Shown here piece by piece: positions 63,501 through 64,000 of a DNA stretch of 64,000 bases. Source of the DNA: Ignavibacteriota bacterium. GTDB lineage: Bacteria; Bacteroidota; Ignavibacteria; Ignavibacteriales; Melioribacteraceae. The first letter of the stretch is position 1. Every line of letters starts with the position of its first letter. The DNA is taken from contig PAAX01000014.1 of the NCBI GenBank assembly GCA_002698995.1, positions 1 to 64,000 of the forward strand. The letters are read 5' to 3'. The notes below the pieces were generated by a model. It searched no databases. It was not told the origin of the DNA and worked only from the letters and a program-made list of their open reading frames with translations. A program made the position numbers and the translations under genes.

Positions 63501-63905
63501 GGAAATTCAACATCCAGAATTAATTACAGCTATACGGATAAAGTCAGCAATCCAGGAATTTATTTCTACAGATTAAAGCAAATTGATTATGACGGATCAA
63601 TCAATTATTCAAAAGAAATTGAAACAGAAGTTTTAACTCCTGTAGCATACACACTAAAACAAAATTTCCCCAATCCTTTTAATCCTACTACCAGTATTGA
63701 GTATTCGATACCTAACAGTGAATTTGTTAGTCTTAAAGTATTTGATGTACTTGGAAACGAAGTTGCTTCTTTGGTTAACGAAGTTAAAGAGCCGGGCAAT
63801 TACTCAGTTAATTTTGAAGCCTCATCATTAACAAGCGGAATTTATTTTTACACAATAAGTTCGGGTAATTTTTATCAAGTTAAAAAGATGATGCTTTTAA
63901 AATAG
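60552..63905 (+). CDS. T9SS-secreted subtilisin-like serine protease
   Basis: 1117 aa from the ATG at 60552, chosen because it gives the signal peptide MKKLSTILIILFLIGNISLTAQ; an upstream ATG at 60516 is in frame. After a propeptide (about 25-105), the S8 domain shows IAIIDGGIDLNH (Asp171), DDHGTHVAGIAAAIG (His223), the oxyanion Asn292 in ATNASFG and GTSMATPTVTGA (Ser396). A fibronectin-type domain follows (DDIPPTVISDLAVTD...), then a nidogen-like beta domain (GPFNLGFNFKYYG... DDLDGSNGNGKVYY), a second Ig-like domain, and the C-terminal sorting tail NFPNPFNPTTSIEYSIP ... GIYFYTIS ... KKMMLLK, diagnostic of type IX cargo. A surface-anchored or released peptidase. Confidence 0.95.
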   Translation: MKKLSTILIILFLIGNISLTAQENYVKNELILRVKKGITEKEVSYEFKDINLTSVKALSKRMNIWLYRFDDTKIDKDDVLYKIRTSNKIEQVQRNHFVELRKGITEKDNFNPSNNKVNIPNDPRFGEQWALNNTGQSSGTIDADIDAVEAWDLSFGGPTALNDEVVIAIIDGGIDLNHQDISYFKNELEIPNNGIDDDNNGYVDDYHGWDAYSSDGTIPSDDHGTHVAGIAAAIGNNGLGVVGVNPNAKILPIAGSSGTESIVVEAYGYVLEMRARYNETNGAEGAFIVATNASFGVDYGNPANYPIWCGIYDDLGEVGVLSCGATANINLNVDVQGDVPTACGSDFLISVTNTTDDDLKNSGAAYGATTIDLGAPGTSILNATPGNSYGYKTGTSMATPTVTGAIALLYSAANESLMQSYKENPAEVALQMRQFLLESVDPISSLNGITVTGGRLNIYNAILNVIAEPDDIPPTVISDLAVTDTTSNSLTLTWTVPSDTTRNGVVGYDIRYSTFPINDETDFQNAEQFLYEGTPNEEGELESVTFDSLSFETTYYFAVKAYDFWLNISDMSNTAVGKTYMAPVISVTPNQMYHSAEYTEEISDTIALSNISAGASTLDYSVELMNNTFPEGKVNVKLIPQEIALKAKSKNEKSSLGYFGFRESGGPDNFGYEWIDSDEPNGPQFIWNDISTTGELASSWVAVSSFNAKDEGYSGPFNLGFNFKYYGIEYSEIYINSNGFITFSPPTSTSYTNNIFPTGAAPNGIIAPFWDDLDGSNGNGKVYYKNDGNKFIIQYTDWKRYSSSSPGTFTFQVVINASGSFNYYYYSMTGTKNESVIGFENESGQDGLTIDYRSGYAKNNLAVKIAAEPEWMFTAQQSGTIYNGFYSNIIIDFSTDTELLPGLYEMDIKISSNDPINPEIIIPVSYNLGGVVPVELTSFEASVGKDDVVLNWSTATETNNQGFEIERASEEKKWTRIGYVEGNGNSTSRINYSYTDKVSNPGIYFYRLKQIDYDGSINYSKEIETEVLTPVAYTLKQNFPNPFNPTTSIEYSIPNSEFVSLKVFDVLGNEVASLVNEVKEPGNYSVNFEASSLTSGIYFYTISSGNFYQVKKMMLLK

Positions 63906-63928
63906 CCTTCAATTAAACAGTAGGGACT

Positions 63929-63956
63929 GTAGGGACAACTCATGAGTTGTCCCTAC
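63929..63956. repeat. Perfect 28-base palindrome after the subtilase gene
   Basis: GTAGGGACAACTCA (63929-63942) is followed directly by its reverse complement. A partial copy of its start (GTAGGGACT, 63920-63928) stands just before it. It may act as a terminator for the subtilase, but REP-like palindromes of this kind are also dispersed repeats. Confidence 0.85.
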
Positions 63957-63977
63957 GTTTGTTGTTATCAACAATTC

Positions 63978-64000
63978 AAACCTCCGAGGTTTTAAAAACC
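63978..64000. repeat. Truncated hairpin repeat (CCTCCGAGGTTT family)
   Basis: AAACCTCCGAGGTTT (63978-63992) is an interrupted palindrome, followed by TAAAAACC to the window edge. The layout matches the hairpin at 26555 (CCTCCAAGGTTT...), so the missing right half should contain TCGGAGG. Confidence 0.55.

Overview
The window comes from an AT-rich member of the Bacteroidota/Chlorobiota/Ignavibacteriota lineage, most likely an Ignavibacteria-type organism. Four observations point there. Secreted proteins carry type IX secretion (T9SS) tails, with the NFPNPFNPTT... C-terminus on the subtilase at 60552-63905 and a FlgD-like tail on the metalloprotease at 10515-12143. A PorQ homolog is present. Several promoters fit the Bacteroidota pattern TTTG-N19-TAnnTTTG. 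TTG and GTG starts are frequent, and there are many short lipoproteins. The taxonomic call is inference from protein style only.

Layout. Positions 1-98 hold the last codons and right end of an IS3-family insertion sequence. A 16-heme cytochrome c fused to a membrane cytochrome b follows (365-2767, minus), then an ArsC-like protein, a TPR protein, PorQ and HtpX. From 7204 a recognisable promoter precedes a tightly overlapping plus-strand run: bamD, an acyl-CoA thioesterase, a VCBS-repeat protein, a T9SS-exported zinc metalloprotease, ccmA, ccmB, a TerC-family membrane protein and a YCF48-like lipoprotein. A MITE-like element (15490-15704) separates this from a Tat-exported metallo-beta-lactamase-fold hydrolase.

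16.8-26.6 kb holds an outer-membrane-type protein, a secreted S15/CocE-type hydrolase and a minus-strand cassette that looks like metal uptake: a small His/Cys protein ending in RAPP, a lipoprotein with an HEGH motif, an attenuator-like hairpin and a ZnuD-like TonB receptor. A membrane protein of unknown role, a PBP4-type peptidase and an aldo/keto reductase follow. 26.6-37.4 kb holds a catalytic/non-catalytic M16 peptidase pair, a META-domain lipoprotein, a polysaccharide deacetylase, a nucleotide-sugar-epimerase-like protein, SucC, a solitary divergent GroES, an M2-type dipeptidase and a zinc-ribbon methyltransferase.

37.4-49.2 kb is mostly housekeeping: a thioredoxin-like lipoprotein, DUF2203, isoaspartyl peptidase, an isoprenylcysteine-methyltransferase-like protein, an AMIN-domain amidase, cytochrome c, SufE, glutaminase, and a ptsN-like / hisS / unknown / rlmB operon. 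49.4-64 kb carries a conserved-looking Rossmann protein of unknown role, a CBS-pair protein, small lipoproteins, threonine dehydratase with a TetR regulator, a glycerophosphodiesterase / PNPO-like pair, a TraB-family protein, a HAD / crotonase / DinB operon and the T9SS subtilase. The window ends in two palindromic repeats.

No tRNA, rRNA, CRISPR array, complete transposon or defence island was recognised. The nearest to a new system are the putative metal-uptake cassette at 19.7-23.2 kb, the multiheme c/b fusion at 0.4-2.8 kb and the coupled metalloprotease-ccmAB run at 8.4-13.4 kb.
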